Source: Nostoc sp. UHCC 0926 (GTDB lineage Bacteria; Cyanobacteriota; Cyanobacteriia; Cyanobacteriales; Nostocaceae). From it: a stretch of DNA of 64,000 nt. A program made the position numbers and the translations under genes. Shown one piece after another: positions 16,587 to 26,114 of this stretch. The first letter of the stretch is position 1; every line of letters starts with the position of its first letter. The notes below the pieces were generated by a model. The model had not been told where the DNA came from, searched no databases, and saw only the letters and a list, made by a program, of their open reading frames with translations. The stretch lies in NCBI RefSeq assembly GCF_028623165.1, contig NZ_CP117768.1, positions 5,460,001-5,524,000 on the forward strand, read 5' to 3'.

Positions 16587-17483
16587 CTATTTTTCGGGGG
16601 ATTCTGACTGTGCTTTTGGGCGCATATCTTCGCCGACAGTCACGTTCAACTGATCGCCGATTAACAGAACAGCAGCGCTCATCGACAGCCAGAGCATTAA
16701 AACTATCACAGCCCCTACTGCACCATAGACTTTATTATAATTGCCAAAATTCGCCACATAAAGCCGAAATAGGGCTGACAAAATTGCCCAAAAAACAGCT
16801 GCTAAAATTGCTCCAGGCATCATTGGCGTGCCTGAGTTCCACTGGCTTGGGCCATAGCGATAGACAAAGCCAAAGGCGACAGCAACAATACTTAAAGCTA
16901 AAGGCCAGCGTAACAGCTGCCAAAGATGCAACAAGAAGATCAAAGAACCATTTCCGCGTACTACCATTGCCAATAGCCAGTCGCTGGTAAACACTAAGAA
17001 AGAAGCCAATACTAAAAGCAACATAGTACCGACTGTTAATCCCAGAGAGACGAGCTTGGCTTTCCAAAAGGGGCGAATGTTTTCTGGAGGAATTTGATGG
17101 ATTTGGTCGAGAGCTGTCATAGCGGTACTCACCGCCCCAGAAGCAGTCCAAATTGCTAATACAAAGCTCAGAGAAAATAAACCGCTGTTTTTGGAGTTGG
17201 TAATTTCTGTAGTAGCAAAATCACGAATTAGATCCAAGGCTTGTTCAGGTAGGACTTGACTTAGCTGATCTGCCAGTTGTTTAAAGGTGGCTTGCAAAGA
17301 TTGTGCCAATAAGCCAATGGCTGTGATCAGAGCCAGAATTGCTGGAAACAGCGATAGCATGGCATTGAAGGCGATTTCCGAGGCAAGTCCCAAAAGTCGT
17401 CTTTCGGTTGTCCTCGCAAAAGTTTTTTTGAGCGTGTGCCAATTTAAGTGGCGAAAGAAGCGAAAAAAACGAGGCTTTGGCAT
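16587..17483 (-). CDS. YihY/BrkB-family inner membrane protein
   Basis: A 298-residue protein with about six membrane spans. The family pattern is clear: LASEIAFNAMLSLFPAILAL near residue 32, a middle YRYGPSQWNSG and MPGAILAAVFWAILSALF, and the late NFGNYNKVYGAVGAVIVLML. Once called RNase BN in error, these proteins are now seen as inner-membrane proteins of unclear, perhaps transport, function. The polar tail ends KAQSESPEK. It precedes DUF4112 by 94 bp on the same strand. Confidence 0.9.
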   Translation of the reverse strand: MPKPRFFRFFRHLNWHTLKKTFARTTERRLLGLASEIAFNAMLSLFPAILALITAIGLLAQSLQATFKQLADQLSQVLPEQALDLIRDFATTEITNSKNSGLFSLSFVLAIWTASGAVSTAMTALDQIHQIPPENIRPFWKAKLVSLGLTVGTMLLLVLASFLVFTSDWLLAMVVRGNGSLIFLLHLWQLLRWPLALSIVAVAFGFVYRYGPSQWNSGTPMMPGAILAAVFWAILSALFRLYVANFGNYNKVYGAVGAVIVLMLWLSMSAAVLLIGDQLNVTVGEDMRPKAQSESPEK

Positions 17484-17605
17484 GATTTAGAGTTAAAGCT
17501 GGTTGGGTTTATTAACTACTTTCCCAAATTTTGCGTAGCGATCGCATCTATCTTTTTACCGCAAGAATACCGAGTCGGGAGTGGGAGAGTAGAGGAGCAT
17601 ACAAC

Positions 17606-17660
17606 TTTTGGAGACGCTGGCGCTTAGGGCGTAGCTATGCCGCAGGCTTTACGACTGCGC
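17606..17660. repeat. Dispersed repeat with GGCGTAGCTATGCC core
   Basis: The segment TTGGAGACGCTGGCGCTTAG, GGCGTAGCTATGCCGCAGG, CTTTACG is shared with 14889-14958. The core can fold back on itself. Such blocks are widespread in Nostoc genomes. Confidence 0.7.
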
Positions 17661-17690
17661 TCAGTAACCAGGGGAGCAGGAGGAGAGTTC

Positions 17691-17746
17691 TTGACTAATG
17701 ACTCTTGACTAATAACCATTGACTAATGACCATTGACTAATAACTA
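17691..17746. repeat. Four 14-bp tandem repeats
   Basis: Units start at 17691, 17705, 17719 and 17733; the consensus is TTGACTAATRACYM. They end 7 bp before the ATG of the next gene. Each unit contains TTGAC, similar to a -35 box. Confidence 0.85.
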
Positions 17747-17753
17747 TTTATTT

Positions 17754-18227
17754 ATGAATCAAGATTTAACACAACAGTGGTTGACAGAAATCCAGGTACT
17801 CAAAGAGCAGATGGCGGGACTTCAGGGCGATCGCGATGCTGCTTGGGAAAGTGCCCAAAAATGGCGTCAGCTTTACAACACAGAAGCAGAACAACGCCGC
17901 ACAGATGCCCAACTGTCCCAACAGGCGATCGCATCCCTTAAGGCAGACCTGCATAAACTCCAGGGTCTTGAGGTCGAGACAATGGCTGTTGAGATACCAG
18001 TAACAGCGATCCAAGAAGAAATAGAACAACTAAAATCTGTGGAGGACTTGCAAGCTAAACTCATCGCTGTGATCAAAGAACGCTCACGCCTTTTGCAAGC
18101 TTTAAAAACTGAGCAGGATAACCACGCCCAAACCCGCAATAGCCTGACTACTGCCTTGGGTGATGCTATTGATAGCTTGACACGGGAACGAGCCGGAGGA
18201 GAAAAAGAGAGTCAAAATAATTCGTAA
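17754..18227 (+). CDS. Coiled-coil protein, conserved hypothetical
   Basis: The frame is open from 17733 but that part is the tandem repeat; the ATG at 17754 (157 residues, MNQDLTQQWL) is the better start. Residues 10-75 and 95-140 are strongly helical with heptads (IQVLKEQMAGLQGDRDAAWE, LQAKLIAVIKERSRLLQALK), so the protein is a soluble coiled coil. No catalytic motif. Composition (Gln, Ala, Glu-rich) suggests a structural or scaffolding role. I do not recognise a named family; similar short coiled-coil proteins occur widely in cyanobacteria. Confidence 0.7.
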   Translation: MNQDLTQQWLTEIQVLKEQMAGLQGDRDAAWESAQKWRQLYNTEAEQRRTDAQLSQQAIASLKADLHKLQGLEVETMAVEIPVTAIQEEIEQLKSVEDLQAKLIAVIKERSRLLQALKTEQDNHAQTRNSLTTALGDAIDSLTRERAGGEKESQNNS

Positions 18228-18330
18228 TTATTTGGTCATTTTTCCAGACAGGCATCAGAGCTTTCCAAGACGAATGCAAGAATTTTGAATTGTTAACTCT
18301 ATCTATTCGTTTGTAGTACACTCTCTAACC

Positions 18331-20805
18331 CTATCCTTGTCTCTGCTGAATGCCAGATGCAATTAATGTCTCTACCGATTTGCTATCCAGAGGTTTAGAG
18401 AAAAAATATCCCTGTGCGTACTTGCATTTCATGGCTTTAAGTTGTGCCAGTTGCTCCACCGTTTCTACGCCCTCTGCGATGACATCTATATTTAGATTGT
18501 GTGCTAAGGCGATGATCGCTTGAACAATCTCCAAGTTTTCTCCATTAGCACCAATTTTGATAATAAAGGAACGATCAATCTTTAAGGCATTGCTTGGAAA
18601 GCGGTGCAGGTAACTCAAAGATGAATAGCCGATGCCAAAATCATCTAAGTGTAATTGGATATTCATCTGTTGCAGTTGCAAGAGCATAAAAGTTGCTGAT
18701 TGAATATTTTCCATAAGTACGCTTTCGGTAATCTCCAGCTTTAAATTGCCGGCTTCCAGACCAGTCTCTTGCATAATTTGGTTAATTTGATCAATCAGTT
18801 CGGGTTGTGAAAACTGTTTAGTGGAAAGATTTACACTGATTGTCAAGGGTGGGTCAGTAGGAAATTGTACCTGCCAAGCACGCATCTGACGACAAGCCTC
18901 GCCCAGTACCCAATAACCAATAGGGATAATCAGCCCAGTTTCTTCCGCCAGTGGAATAAAGTTGTCTGGAGGAACTAATCCGTGTTGCGGGTGCTGCCAG
19001 CGAACGAGAGCCTCGAAGCCAATAATCTTGTCTGTTTCTAACAAAACAATTGGTTGGTAGTGAATCTGAAACTCCTGGCGTTCAACTGCCCGTCGTAGAT
19101 CCATCTCTAACTCTAATAGCTTCGTAACTTGGGTATACATGGTTGAGTCGAATATCTCATGGCGCGCCTTACCCAATGCCTTAGCGCGATACATTGCAAT
19201 ATCAGCATCGCGCAGGAGTTCCTCTGGTCGGTTGTAACTACCCTTGCTCAAGGCGATGCCAATGCTGATGGTGGTAAATACCTCGTACCCGCTGAGTTTG
19301 AACACAGATGTCAGAGCTTCGTGTATCCGCTCCACTACGCCTGTTACGTCATTGATGTTGTTGAGATCATCAAGCAAAATTGTAAACTCATCTCCCCCTA
19401 AACGGGCAACTGTGTCTCCAGAGCGCAAGCAATTCTCCAATCTGCGAGCAAGTGCAGTTAATAGTTGGTCACCAATCATGTGGCCGAGACTGTCGTTGAC
19501 AACTTTGAAGCGATCTAGGTCTAGAAAGAGAATAGCGAATGTATAGTTGGCGCGTCGTTTTGTCTGCATGAGCGCACGTTCTAGCCGTTCCATAAATAAG
19601 GCGCGGTTTGGTAGCCCAGTTAGCACATCGTGAAAGGCATCATGAATTAATTGCGCCTCTGCAAGTTTGAGAGCAGTAATGTTGCGAGCGATACTCAAGA
19701 CAAAATATACTGAACCATCGCTAGCCAATTCAGGCACAAGACGAGTGTGGTAATGTGTTGTTTCCCAAGCGATCGCTAAACTACATTCAAACTCCATCTC
19801 TTGCTTAGTTTGGAAAACTTGCTGGAGCTTATGATCGTATATCCGACAAAATTCTTCCGGCAGATTTAACTCTGCGTTTGTTTTGCCGATAAATGTTTCG
19901 GCTGATATTCTTGTAACCTTTTCAATAGCTGGATTAACGTAAACGTAGCGTAATTGAGTGTTAAATCTGGAAATGATATCAGGTGCATTTTCAACTAATG
20001 CTTTGAATTCTTGCTGGCGACGCGCTAGTGCCTCCAATATATGCTTCCGCTCAGTGATATCCTGAAAGACTAAAACTGCACCAGTGATGTTACCTTTGTC
20101 ATCTTTTATCGGTGCAATACTATCATCAATTGGTATTTCTCTACCGTTTCTAGCAATAAGTATCGTCTGTTCTGGTAGACCTATAGTAACGCCCGACTGA
20201 AGGACTTGCGTTATCGGACTTTCAATTATTGTACGAGTCTTTTCATGAGCAATATTGAATACTTCTGTTGCTTCTTTACCAAACGCATCTGAATAATTCC
20301 AACCCGTCAGTTCTTCCGCAATAGGATTCATAAAAGTTATAGATCCAGATGCATCGCTAGTAATCACAGCATCTCCAATACTTTTAAGTACAGTAGTTAG
20401 CCATTGTTCATTTTGCTTTAATTTTTTTTCCGTCCGATGTTTGGAAAGGGTAATTTCAATAGTGAACTTTAATTCTTTTTCTTTAAAAGGCTTGAGAATA
20501 TAGCCAAACGGCTCTGTTACCTTTGCTCGATCTAATGTTGATTCATCTGCATTAGCAGTAAGATATATGACTGGAACATTAAAAATATTATGAATTATCT
20601 GAGCGGCCTCCACACCATCCATGTTTCCTTTGAGGTGAATATCCATTAGAACCAAATCTAGAGAATTATCTGCTGCCTTCTTAATTGCTTCTTCTCCAGA
20701 ATCGGCAAGCCCTAGAACAGTGTATCCAAATTTTCGTAGCCGATTTTGTATATCCATTGCCACGATGATTTCATCTTCAACAACTAATATATTTACTGGG
20801 TTCAT
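18331..20805 (-). CDS. Response regulator with PAS, GGDEF and EAL domains
   Basis: An 824-residue soluble protein. The receiver (1-120) has NILVVEDE and the phospho-Asp in LVLMDIHLKG; two PAS domains follow (about 135-255, with a PAC-type VFQDITERK, and 270-385). The GGDEF domain (about 400-560) keeps RLGGDEF, and the EAL domain (about 575-820) keeps EALVRWQHP, ESVLMEN and DDFGIGYSSL. Both cyclic-di-GMP synthase and phosphodiesterase motifs are complete, so it may make and/or degrade c-di-GMP under control of phosphorylation. It is the last gene of the four-gene signalling cluster, 20 bp after the REC-kinase. Confidence 0.92.
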   Translation of the reverse strand: MNPVNILVVEDEIIVAMDIQNRLRKFGYTVLGLADSGEEAIKKAADNSLDLVLMDIHLKGNMDGVEAAQIIHNIFNVPVIYLTANADESTLDRAKVTEPFGYILKPFKEKELKFTIEITLSKHRTEKKLKQNEQWLTTVLKSIGDAVITSDASGSITFMNPIAEELTGWNYSDAFGKEATEVFNIAHEKTRTIIESPITQVLQSGVTIGLPEQTILIARNGREIPIDDSIAPIKDDKGNITGAVLVFQDITERKHILEALARRQQEFKALVENAPDIISRFNTQLRYVYVNPAIEKVTRISAETFIGKTNAELNLPEEFCRIYDHKLQQVFQTKQEMEFECSLAIAWETTHYHTRLVPELASDGSVYFVLSIARNITALKLAEAQLIHDAFHDVLTGLPNRALFMERLERALMQTKRRANYTFAILFLDLDRFKVVNDSLGHMIGDQLLTALARRLENCLRSGDTVARLGGDEFTILLDDLNNINDVTGVVERIHEALTSVFKLSGYEVFTTISIGIALSKGSYNRPEELLRDADIAMYRAKALGKARHEIFDSTMYTQVTKLLELEMDLRRAVERQEFQIHYQPIVLLETDKIIGFEALVRWQHPQHGLVPPDNFIPLAEETGLIIPIGYWVLGEACRQMRAWQVQFPTDPPLTISVNLSTKQFSQPELIDQINQIMQETGLEAGNLKLEITESVLMENIQSATFMLLQLQQMNIQLHLDDFGIGYSSLSYLHRFPSNALKIDRSFIIKIGANGENLEIVQAIIALAHNLNIDVIAEGVETVEQLAQLKAMKCKYAQGYFFSKPLDSKSVETLIASGIQQRQG

Positions 20806-20825
20806 GATTTGTTTAACTTATAATT

Positions 20826-21869
20826 TTAGAAAATTTTAGTCGGGAATATAATTTTATACTTCACTCCGTTATGGCTGATAAAATCGATATTGCCTTGTAG
20901 CTGATGTGTTAGACCTTTTACTAATCGCAGACCTAATGATTCTGTAGTTTTAAAGTCAAAATTTTGGGCAAAACCGACACCATTATCACTGATATTAAGT
21001 GTAAATAAGTTTGCTTCTAGGGAGCAAAATTCAATACAAATTTCTCCCGGTTCTGTTTGGGGAAAGGCATATTTTAGGGAATTTGAAATAAGTTCATTGA
21101 TAATCAAGCCGCAAGGAATAGCTGCATCAATGACTAGAAAAACCTCCTCAACGTTCATTTTCAAGGTAATATCGCTGGAATTAACGTTGTATGAATAAAA
21201 TAAATTAGTTACTAAATCTTGGATATAGTCGGCAAAATTAATCCTTGCCAAGTCTTGAGATTGATATAGTTTCTCGTGGATCAGAGCCATTGATTCAATC
21301 CGGTTCTGGCTATCTTTGAATACCTCAAGGGCTTGATTGTCCTTGAGATAATCTGCTTGCAGGTTGAGCAGACTAGAAATAATCTGCAAATTATTTTTTA
21401 CCCGGTGATGAATTTCTTTCAATAGCACCTCTTTTTCTTGAAGCGATGCTTTAATCTGCTCCTCTGCTCGTTTACGCTCCTGTCTCACCTGTGCCTCACG
21501 CAACTCGCGGGCAACAGCAGGGGTAAGTCGGGCTAGATTGCCTTTGATGATGTAGTCATGGGCACCAGCTTTCATGGCGGCTACTGCGGTATCTTCACCA
21601 ATAGTTCCTGAGACGATAATGAATGGCAGATCAAGCCCACTTTCCTTAACCTGCTTCAATGCAGCAGGGGCGCTAAAGGTGGGCATAGAATAATCGCAGA
21701 TGACGATATCCCATGTTTGCTCTGCGATCGCAGTTTTCATGGCTGTGGGTGTATCAATCCGTTCAAAGGTTACTTCATAGTCACCACGTTGCAGTTCACG
21801 CAACAGCAACAAAGCGTCGTCTTCTGAATCCTCAACAAGTAATACGCGCAGAGGTGTACCCATACCCAT
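20826..21869 (-). CDS. Receiver-histidine kinase hybrid (HisKA_2 type)
   Basis: A 347-residue soluble protein: an N-terminal receiver (residues 7-125; phospho-Asp in IVICDYSMP) and a C-terminal kinase. The His box is LLKEIHHRVKNNLQIISSLL, the HisKA_2/HWE-like type, followed by an ATPase domain with NELISNSLKYAF, ISDNGVGF and GLRLVKGL. It lacks a sensor domain, so input probably arrives as phosphate on its receiver, as in a relay. It is 5 bp downstream of the CheY-like gene and 20 bp upstream of the GGDEF-EAL gene. Confidence 0.92.
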   Translation of the reverse strand: MGMGTPLRVLLVEDSEDDALLLLRELQRGDYEVTFERIDTPTAMKTAIAEQTWDIVICDYSMPTFSAPAALKQVKESGLDLPFIIVSGTIGEDTAVAAMKAGAHDYIIKGNLARLTPAVARELREAQVRQERKRAEEQIKASLQEKEVLLKEIHHRVKNNLQIISSLLNLQADYLKDNQALEVFKDSQNRIESMALIHEKLYQSQDLARINFADYIQDLVTNLFYSYNVNSSDITLKMNVEEVFLVIDAAIPCGLIINELISNSLKYAFPQTEPGEICIEFCSLEANLFTLNISDNGVGFAQNFDFKTTESLGLRLVKGLTHQLQGNIDFISHNGVKYKIIFPTKIF

Positions 21870-21874
21870 ATAAA

Positions 21875-22303
21875 CTATAGCCTTGGCGGTGATTCGTTTA
21901 AGACAAACCAGTACAACCCTAGTTGTCGCACTGATTCACTAAATTGGGAAAAATCTACTGGTTTGCGAACATAGCTGTTGGCACCCAAGCTGTAACCATT
22001 GATTAAGTCTTGCTCCTCCTTGGACGAGGTGAGAATGACCACAGGAAGGATTCTTGTCCTGTCGTCGGTTCGCAGGTGTCGCAAAACTTCCAGACCATCC
22101 ATTTTAGGCAACTTCAAATCCAGGAGAATGAGATGCGGCATAAGGCTCATGTCGCGATCGGCGTACACACCTTTACCAAAGAGATAATCTAGGGCTTCCA
22201 CCCCATCGCGTGCCACCACTACCTCGTTCAAAATATTGTTTTTCTTAAGTGCGCGTAGGGTTAGCGCTTCATCATCAGGATTGTCTTCTACTAATAGAAT
22301 CAT
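21875..22303 (-). CDS. Single-domain response regulator (CheY/Rcp1-like)
   Basis: A 142-residue receiver without output domain. The acidic pair is in ILLVEDNPDDE, the phospho-Asp in LILLDLKLPKMDGL, and Thr and Lys in VVILTSSKEEQD and YVRKPVDF. The insertion around LFGKGVYADRD is typical of Rcp1-like regulators that pair with phytochrome or CHASE3 kinases. It lies 22 bp after the CHASE3 kinase and 5 bp before the REC-kinase, so it can shuttle phosphate between them (inference). Confidence 0.92.
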   Translation of the reverse strand: MILLVEDNPDDEALTLRALKKNNILNEVVVARDGVEALDYLFGKGVYADRDMSLMPHLILLDLKLPKMDGLEVLRHLRTDDRTRILPVVILTSSKEEQDLINGYSLGANSYVRKPVDFSQFSESVRQLGLYWFVLNESPPRL

Positions 22304-22325
22304 CTTGTTTTATATCTTCTTGTAG

Positions 22326-23819
22326 TTAAAGGGTGAAGTAAAATGTTGCGCCTTGCTCCATTGCGCTTTGGGCCCAGACACGGCCACCATGACGGTGAAC
22401 AATCCGCTGCACAGTAGCTAGTCCGATACCAGTGCCTTCAAACTCGGTCATGGCGTGCAGACGCTGAAAGGCACCGAAGAGTTTATCGACATAGGCCATA
22501 TCAAAGCCTGTGCCATCATCACGGACAAAATACGCATCGGTGTCATCTTGCTGCAAAAGCCCAAATTCTATCCGTGCTTTTTGATGTTTTCCTGTAAACT
22601 TCCACGCATTACCCAACAGGTTTTCTAGCACAATCCGTAACAGATGAGCATCACCATTGGTAACCAATCCCGGCGCGATCGCAAATTCTACTTGGCGTTC
22701 TGGTTGGGTTTTGTGCAACTCTGTGGCGATCGCCTCCACCAAGGCGCTCAGATCAACCTTTTCGCAACGCATCTCACTGCGCGTCAGTCGTGACAGATTT
22801 AGTAAATCGTCGATGAGTTGTGCCATCCGCTGCGTGGCTGCACGCACCCGCAGGAGGTAGTTTTGACCTAGTGCGTCCAGCTTGTCAGCATAGTCTTCTA
22901 ATAGTGCCTGACTAAAGCCGTCGATGCTCCGCAAGGGGGCCCGGAGGTCGTGAGACACAGAATAACTAAATGCTTCCATCTCTTTGTTAGTGGCTTCGAG
23001 TTGTGCTGTGCGTTCAATGACTCGCTGTTCAAGCTGGACGTTCAGGCGCAGGATCTCTGAATCCGCGCTTTTGCGCTGATTAATTTCAGTTTGCAATTCT
23101 TCGTTAGTGTTTACAAGTTCGGCAGTCCGTTTCTTCACCTCTATTTCTAATTCATTGCGAGCCTTTTGCAGAGACTTCTCCATCCGCTGGCGTTTGACGA
23201 GTTCCTGATTGGTGATCATGGCTGCTAAACCGACGATAACAGAAGCTAGAATGCTGCCAAAAATAGTCAGCACAGTTGTTTGACGAGCGCTGGCGTCTGC
23301 CTCTGTTGACCGCTTTTTCAACAACTGATTCTCTTCATTCTCCATAGCTATAGTCAGCATTCGGATGTCCTCCATCACCTGCTGACCCTGATCTGTCTGA
23401 ACTATTTGCACTGCGGACTCTAACTGTACGTTCCTCCCCTTAATCGTCTGTTCAAGCAAAACCAATTTTTTGGCAATCATCGGTTCAAGGCTATCGAGCC
23501 GCCGCTGTTGATTGGGGTTATCCACAGTCAATTGGCGCAGAACCTTAACCTTCTGAGTAATCTTGCCTGTTGCAGTGCGATAGGGTTCTAGATACCGTTC
23601 TTTGCCCGTGATCAGATAGCCGCGTTGCCCAGTCTCTGCATCTTTGAGCAGTGACATTACTTCTTTAGTCTTTTCTAGCACCTCAAGTGTATGTGTGACC
23701 CATTGAGCGTTTTCTTTATACTGAAGCAAACTCAGATAAGAGACGACGCCAACACCAGTCATAATTGCCACTGCTATTACAAAACTGCCTGTATTCTTTT
23801 TGTAAATAGCCCATTCCAT
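22326..23819 (-). CDS. CHASE3 sensor histidine kinase
   Basis: A 497-residue membrane sensor. The first membrane span is at about 12-32, a CHASE3 extracytoplasmic domain at 38-180 (LLKDAETGQRGYLITGKERY is its hallmark), and a second span at about 183-205. A long coiled coil (210-275) leads to the HisKA domain (SYSVSHDLRAPLRSIDGFSQ) and a HATPase (LLGNAWKFT, DDGTGFDM, GTGIGLATV). It heads the cluster that ends at 18331 and should autophosphorylate in response to an unknown stimulus in the periplasm. Confidence 0.93.
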   Translation of the reverse strand: MEWAIYKKNTGSFVIAVAIMTGVGVVSYLSLLQYKENAQWVTHTLEVLEKTKEVMSLLKDAETGQRGYLITGKERYLEPYRTATGKITQKVKVLRQLTVDNPNQQRRLDSLEPMIAKKLVLLEQTIKGRNVQLESAVQIVQTDQGQQVMEDIRMLTIAMENEENQLLKKRSTEADASARQTTVLTIFGSILASVIVGLAAMITNQELVKRQRMEKSLQKARNELEIEVKKRTAELVNTNEELQTEINQRKSADSEILRLNVQLEQRVIERTAQLEATNKEMEAFSYSVSHDLRAPLRSIDGFSQALLEDYADKLDALGQNYLLRVRAATQRMAQLIDDLLNLSRLTRSEMRCEKVDLSALVEAIATELHKTQPERQVEFAIAPGLVTNGDAHLLRIVLENLLGNAWKFTGKHQKARIEFGLLQQDDTDAYFVRDDGTGFDMAYVDKLFGAFQRLHAMTEFEGTGIGLATVQRIVHRHGGRVWAQSAMEQGATFYFTL

Positions 23820-24722
23820 TTTTTACCTTCCTATTTAAAAAAGTAGTCGCTGACTAAAGTGGCAAACCCGTCCCTGCGGCGACCACAAAAGAAGGATGAC
23901 TAGCAGCCCCAGTCTAAGCCGCTATATCTTCGTTCCACCAAACAGCACCCATGAAAAAATTGGCGTTGCTGAATAAGAAGTATGAAAATGATTTTGTTTG
24001 ATGTCAAAACCCATATAGAGACACGAGATATCGCGTCTCTACATCTGGATTCATACTGCAATTTAGCACCGCCAAAACTTTTTCACGGCACTACTCGTCA
24101 TAGTCCTGGAAACTGATACCAAGTTTCTTAACTTCGAGAGCGAATTAGCTTTAATAAAGGATATCTGTATTAATTAATTATTGGGAGGGTATATTTTCTG
24201 AGTGATGCGAACGCCAATAATAAATTTAATCAAATTATTTAGTATATTTTTGCAGCCATCTTCAAGAGATTTTCGCTTGCATAAATTATATTAATGTACT
24301 ATGAAATATCGGTAATTGCACTTAAATAGACTTGATGATATTAGCTTGATATTAAATAGACTTACTAAATACGTAGACTAGATAGAGACATAAAGTCATG
24401 TAGGAGAGCAGGATAATAACCCAATATGGTTCAGTTAAGGAAATTTATCCATTGAGGCAGGGGAGGCTGTTCTTGAGCAGGGGGAGAAAAAAAGCTTATC
24501 CCAAGCGTATTGGATAATAACCCTTGACTATTAAACGCCAGTTGCTACCTTGCGGGTTCTTCCAAGGAGTACAATTCGGGCTTTACCCGCCTACCGCACT
24601 GGCTCGTCTTGACTTTCGTACTTCACAACCTTGTAAAGCTGGGGAATAGTTAGTAAATAATAGGGCATGGGGATAATTACCAATTACCTCATGGAACTAA
24701 ACTTAAGCAAGGTAAAGTACCC
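23820..24722. other. Intergenic stretch between divergent signalling and TPR genes
   Basis: About 900 bp with no convincing gene. It must contain promoters for the kinase cluster (leftwards) and the TPR gene (rightwards). A near-palindrome lies at 24016-24041 (TAGAGACACGAG then ATATCGCGTCTCTA), a repeat type common in Nostoc. The part 24424-24510 has ATATGGTTCAGTTAAGG and CCAAGCGTATTGGAT, which look like worn ends of a small element. Confidence 0.5.
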
Positions 24723-25952
24723 ATGCTCAAGCACTTAATTGTGATTGTTACTGCTGCTACACTCTTTAGTAGCTCCTTGACGCTGGCAGACAGTAAAAAG
24801 CCCAAACCACCGGATAAATTTCCTCCTAGTCCCCTAGAAATTACCACACGCGATCCACTGTTACCACGTTTGCCCAAGGATAAACAGCCGTTAACTCTCG
24901 AAGAACAGCAAAAGTTAGAACCAGCGCTGGATGCCTTAAATCAAGAAGCAGCAGCAAAACTGCAAGCAGGCGATCAGGTGGCGGCGTTTGAAATTTGGAA
25001 CCGGGAACTGCGCTTGCGGCGCTTTTTAGGTTCATCACTAGAGGTGCAAGCACTATCACGAGTCGGGGCGATCGCCTGGAAGCAAAACGACAGCCAAGAA
25101 GTACAATATATTACGCAGCGATTGCAAGCAATTCAAAAGCAGGTACAATCTCAGAAAAAAACTGCCCAAATTGATCTAGAATTGTGGCGATCGCTAGGGC
25201 AAGCTTACCAAAATGTGCGATCGCCAAAACTCGCTCTAGAAGTTTACGACCAAGTTTTGTTAGTGGTGCGACAGCAAAAAGATACAACAGCATTAATAGA
25301 AATCCTCAAGACAATTGGAGAACTAAATTTGAGTTGGTTTGATTATCGCAAAGCTGCGCCAATCTACGAGGAATTGTTGGGTTTAGCTACTTCTGTTGGC
25401 GACCGTGTAAACGAGCTAACATATTTGCAACGGCTGGCTGAGATTTACGAGCAGACAAACCAACCACAGCAGTCATTGAATGTACTTAATAAATTAGCAG
25501 AAATTTACGTCAATGAAAATAATCTTACTGAAATACCAGAATTAAAGCTAGCGATCGCTTCAGATTACGAATCTTTAGCAAAGAAAGATCCTAACTTACT
25601 GTTAGAAGCTTTTAAAAATTATCAAGAAGCTTATACTACTGCTTGGCAATTACAGGAGTACGTTCGTGCTGGTGAAGCTTTGCAAAAATTAATTGCGCTG
25701 TATCGTTCTCAAGGACAAACAGACGAGGCTTTGCAGGCTAGCCAAATTCTTGTGCAGACAGAGGCAGAAGCCGCCAACTTTTACGGGTTGATGCAAGCTT
25801 ATGACCAAATTGGGCAATTGTATCTAGAACGTAAAGAGTTTCCTCAAGCACTAACAGCTTTTCAAAAAGGGTTAGAACTAGCGCACCAACTCAAACATCA
25901 GGAAGCATACTTTACTGGGCAAATTGAAAAAGTCTCAAAAGCAAATTTGTAG
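24723..25952 (+). CDS. Exported TPR-repeat protein
   Basis: A 409-residue protein with a signal peptide (MLKHLIVIVTAATLFSSS, cleavage near LAD) and a Lys/Pro-rich segment after it. From about residue 70 to the end, helical pairs of TPR type repeat (LALEVYDQVLLVV, YRKAAPIYEELLGLA, PQALTAFQKGLELA). TPR domains bind other proteins, so this is likely a periplasmic or thylakoid-lumen scaffold. The family seems conserved in cyanobacteria, without assigned function. No other gene shares its transcript. Confidence 0.8.
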   Translation: MLKHLIVIVTAATLFSSSLTLADSKKPKPPDKFPPSPLEITTRDPLLPRLPKDKQPLTLEEQQKLEPALDALNQEAAAKLQAGDQVAAFEIWNRELRLRRFLGSSLEVQALSRVGAIAWKQNDSQEVQYITQRLQAIQKQVQSQKKTAQIDLELWRSLGQAYQNVRSPKLALEVYDQVLLVVRQQKDTTALIEILKTIGELNLSWFDYRKAAPIYEELLGLATSVGDRVNELTYLQRLAEIYEQTNQPQQSLNVLNKLAEIYVNENNLTEIPELKLAIASDYESLAKKDPNLLLEAFKNYQEAYTTAWQLQEYVRAGEALQKLIALYRSQGQTDEALQASQILVQTEAEAANFYGLMQAYDQIGQLYLERKEFPQALTAFQKGLELAHQLKHQEAYFTGQIEKVSKANL

Positions 25953-26114
25953 GCAAAACCCACGCAGGTGGGTTTTAAACCCTTGATTTTCTCTTAGCCA
26001 CGGAGGTGGACTTTGCTTGTGTAGTAGTGAATTATATTCGCCTAAGACTTTTCAAACAACCTCTTAGGTAGTTGAATGGAAATTGAAAAACTTAATTAGC
26101 TATAACTCTCAAAT

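Noticed and set aside
16550..16990. 146-codon plus-strand frame opposite the BrkB-family gene
   Set aside because: Antisense shadow with Arg/Ser/Gln-rich nonsense composition; the minus-strand gene has clear membrane and family motifs.
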